This document shows positions 62,107 to 64,000 of a stretch of DNA of 64,000 nt, one piece after another (the first letter of the stretch is position 1; each line of letters begins with the position of its first letter). This DNA is from Prevotella sp. (GTDB lineage Bacteria; Bacteroidota; Bacteroidia; Bacteroidales; Bacteroidaceae), in NCBI GenBank assembly GCA_017449495.1, contig JAFTFO010000015.1, forward strand, positions 18,289 through 82,288, written 5' to 3'. The notes under the pieces were generated by a model. The model searched no databases, was not told where the DNA came from, and saw only the letters and a program-made list of their open reading frames with translations. A program made the translations under genes and the position numbers.

Positions 62107-62144
62107 CGCGCCCCAACCGCGCCCCTCAAAAATTTTAACGTTAG

Positions 62145-62210
62145 CGTTTGGGTATACGCAAACAACCGTTTGAGTATACGCAAACGGTCATTTGAGCCAA
62201 GGCAAACGGT
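62145..62210. promoter_or_regulatory. Three tandem 22-bp iteron-like repeats
   Basis: Three consecutive 22-bp units begin at 62145, 62167 and 62189, each with the form C(G/A)TTTGxGxx...GCAAACxxx. The first two share TATACGCAAAC exactly, and the third is diverged. The same 11-mer occurs in inverted orientation at 62577-62587 inside the promoter of the VirE-like gene. Confidence 0.75.
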
Positions 62211-62405
62211 AGTAAGGATAGGGTAAAACCCCTGTGATGATGCCTGATAACCCCTATAAACAGGCGCAAGTATCCCTGTTACAAGGCATCAATAACAACG
62301 TAAGGAGGCATCTATGACTATATAAGAAGATAGAGGAAGATAGAGGAAGATAGAAGAAGATAAAGGACAATAGTTTTGCTGCAGAATCATCATGGACAGG
62401 GTATT

Positions 62406-62550
62406 GTCTTCTATCTTCAGCCGCTGAAAAGCGGCTATCTTCTTCTATCTTCCTCTATCTTCCTCTATCTTCCTCTATCTTCCTCTATCTTCCTCTATCT
62501 TCTTCTATCTTCTTCTATCTTCTTTTATCTTCCTCTATCTCCTTCTATCT
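62406..62550. repeat. CTATCTTCCT minisatellite with GCCGC/GCGGC hairpin
   Basis: Tandem complements of GAAGATAGAG follow a GCCGCTGAAAAGCGGC hairpin (about 62420-62435). With 62324-62362 it forms a long inverted repeat. The rest of 62210-62405 shows no gene or other feature I recognise. Confidence 0.85.
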
Positions 62551-62569
62551 ACAATTAAACCTTTAATTA

Positions 62570-62601
62570 TTTGGCGGTTTGCGTATATTTTAGTACCTTT
62601 G
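62570..62601 (+). promoter_or_regulatory. Promoter of the VirE-like gene with embedded TATACGCAAAC motif
   Basis: TTTG (62570-62573) and TACCTTTG (62594-62601) with a 20-bp spacer match the Bacteroides consensus. GTTTGCGTATA, the inverted iteron core, lies in the spacer at 62577-62587, where a bound protein could block transcription. Confidence 0.6.
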
Positions 62602-62632
62602 CAGACGATAAGCAAGAACGAAAAAGACATCT

Positions 62633-64000
62633 ATGAAAATTACGAAGATCAAGACCAAAGCAGGGGCCTTCGGAGCCCCTACCACCACAGACCTCGACGC
62701 CGTTGTGGAGCGCATGCGCTCACCGAAGACGAAGGAGGCCGCCGACCGTGTCGCTGCCATCGCACTGAAGTCGAGGCTCGCCATCGAGAAGGGCGCCGCC
62801 CGTTATCTGCTGCTCGACAACGACCGCCTGCCTTACCTCGTGTTCAGCGCCACCTTCGGACGCGAAGGCTTCGACAAGCCCAACTCGCTGACGGGTCTGC
62901 TGTTGCTGAACATCCCGTGTCCGCAGGGGGCGAGGCAGATCGGCGAACTGCGCAGGCGCGTCAGTCAGATACCCTACACACTGCTGGCCTTCGCGGGGGT
63001 GAGCGGCGTGACGCTGAAGGTAGTGGTACGTTGCGACTGCAAAGATACTAAAAACATTGACAAAGACGATTATATTGGATTCCTGCGGGATGCTCACGAG
63101 AACGCGGCCAGACTGTACACCTCGTTAGCGATGTGCGACCTGCTGGTGGGAGAGCAGTCGCTCACGCGGGGTTGTCGACTGAGTTACGATCCGCAGCTCT
63201 ACTACAACCCCGAAGCACAGCCGATGCCCGTTGTCCGTGAGGCCCATGATCCGTTGGGAGCATACGCCGGCACAAAGGCCGACGATGACGGCACCGTCGT
63301 GTGGTACCCCGACTCCGACGAGCAGAACAGGATCGAGCTGGAGTTCCAGACCTGCCTCTCGAAGGCCATCGACGATCAGCCGGAGAACATGGCGGCCTGC
63401 CTGCAGGCGCTGGCCGACTACTGCGCGAAAGCCTGTCTCGCAGAGGAGGGCTGTACGGTGCGTGCCGCGTGGAATGCCCGTTTCAAACCGATCGGCACTG
63501 ACGTCATCCGCAAGACGTTCAGAAACGCCTATAAAAAACCTTACAATGGCAGGCCTGTTTCGCAGATGAACGAGAAGGAGCGCATCATGCGGAGTATCGA
63601 GGACTTCCTGAGCCGTCGCTACGAACTACGCTACAACGTGGTGAAGCAGGTGACGGAGTTCCGCCCCAACGACCTGCGCTTCAAGCAATGGAAGCCGCTG
63701 ACAGACAGGGACTTGCGCAGCCTCGTCGTCGAGGAGATGAAGGAGGGCGGCGAGAGTTGGATGAACGACATACGGACTTACGTCGAGAGTGCCCACGTGC
63801 AGGACTACAATCCCATCCATGAGTTCCTCGCTGCCTGCGGCTCCTGGGACGGTAAGACGAACTACATCGAGGACTTCGCCCGCCGACTGCCCACGAGTTA
63901 TGAGCACTGGCCGAAGTACTTCCACCGCTGGCTGCTGGCGATGGTGGCGCAGGCGCTCGACCTGAACCGCGACTACGGCAACTCGATGGTGCCGCTGCTC
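62633..64000 (+). CDS. BT4734/VirE-family protein, N-terminal part (3' end outside window)
   Basis: ATG 62633 opens a frame that runs off the right edge (456 codons seen). The N-terminal part (KAGAFGAPTTTDLDAVVERMRSPKTKEAADR...) and a primase-like SGVTLKVVVRCD region resemble the BT4734/VirE N-terminal domain. The stretch near the edge (HEFLAACGSWDGKTNYIEDFARRL...RWLLAMVAQ) resembles the start of the VirE/DUF5906 helicase-like domain, whose P-loop would lie beyond the window. Such proteins occur in phage and mobile elements as primase-helicase-like enzymes. The promoter with the iteron motif is 30 bp upstream. Confidence 0.85.
   Translation, partial: MKITKIKTKAGAFGAPTTTDLDAVVERMRSPKTKEAADRVAAIALKSRLAIEKGAARYLLLDNDRLPYLVFSATFGREGFDKPNSLTGLLLLNIPCPQGARQIGELRRRVSQIPYTLLAFAGVSGVTLKVVVRCDCKDTKNIDKDDYIGFLRDAHENAARLYTSLAMCDLLVGEQSLTRGCRLSYDPQLYYNPEAQPMPVVREAHDPLGAYAGTKADDDGTVVWYPDSDEQNRIELEFQTCLSKAIDDQPENMAACLQALADYCAKACLAEEGCTVRAAWNARFKPIGTDVIRKTFRNAYKKPYNGRPVSQMNEKERIMRSIEDFLSRRYELRYNVVKQVTEFRPNDLRFKQWKPLTDRDLRSLVVEEMKEGGESWMNDIRTYVESAHVQDYNPIHEFLAACGSWDGKTNYIEDFARRLPTSYEHWPKYFHRWLLAMVAQALDLNRDYGNSMVPLL

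Noticed and set aside
1-64000. tRNA or rRNA genes
   Set aside because: No cloverleaf-like or rRNA-like conserved segments were recognised by eye; a covariance search would be needed to exclude a missed tRNA.

Overview
The window looks like a chromosomal segment of a Prevotella/Segatella-type member of the Bacteroidales. The evidence is the repeated TAnnTTTG(C) -7 promoter element, a cytochrome bd operon led by a DUF4492 gene, BspA-type leucine-rich surface proteins with a short C-terminal tail ending in (V/I)NGKKV-like residues, and large GLUG/YGGG-repeat surface proteins. Taxonomy is inferred from gene content only.

Layout. 0-7 kb: 3' end of an Mrp/ApbC ATPase, then a minus-strand operon of a coiled-coil protein, a TolC-like channel, an HlyD-like adaptor and two ABC-2 permeases. 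7-10.6 kb: DUF4492-cydA-cydB-deoD. 10.6-12.4 kb: a small accessory island of an AAA/DUF4143 ATPase and a shortened PD-(D/E)XK-family remnant, bordered by copies of the deoD 3' end and a repeated hairpin/promoter module. 12.4-20.4 kb: a structured RNA candidate followed by BspA-like surface proteins. 20.4-27.5 kb: a frameshifted metal-transport P-type ATPase, a sodium:solute symporter, a porin and a secreted metallophosphoesterase. 27.6-38.8 kb: ordinary housekeeping genes (topB, an OmpA lipoprotein, an ECF sigma operon, an rRNA methyltransferase, thyA, folA, cytochrome c biogenesis, a GDSL hydrolase). 38.8-61.2 kb: a minus-strand array of two giant surface proteins and unrelated accessory ORFs (KilA-N, DUF1016/YhcG nuclease, RhuM, AAA/PD-(D/E)XK, DUF3791-like). 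61.3-64 kb: an HU-like gene, three 22-bp tandem repeats, 10-bp minisatellites and the start of a VirE/primase-like gene.

Two themes stand out. First, in the 50-61 kb array four unrelated accessory proteins (KilA-N, YhcG, RhuM and AAA/PD-(D/E)XK) end in the same short peptide (GSTTVN, in three of them extending to IEQ). This peptide is also the C-terminus of the 1.8k-residue surface protein (GSTTVNIEE), and part of the similarity continues past the stop codon. At deoD an accessory ATPase is likewise followed by a 136-bp copy of the deoD 3' end. Several of these accessory ORFs also look internally shortened in frame. This suggests repeated insertion or replacement at gene 3' ends, a cassette-like process I cannot assign to a known recombinase. 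Second, many housekeeping genes (cydA, topB, the ompA-family gene, tolC, the sigma factor, the metal ATPase, the rRNA methyltransferase) carry low-complexity or palindromic DNA inside the reading frame, usually in linkers or signal peptides. In the metal ATPase this coincides with a frameshift within a 7-bp tandem repeat, a possible phase-variable switch.
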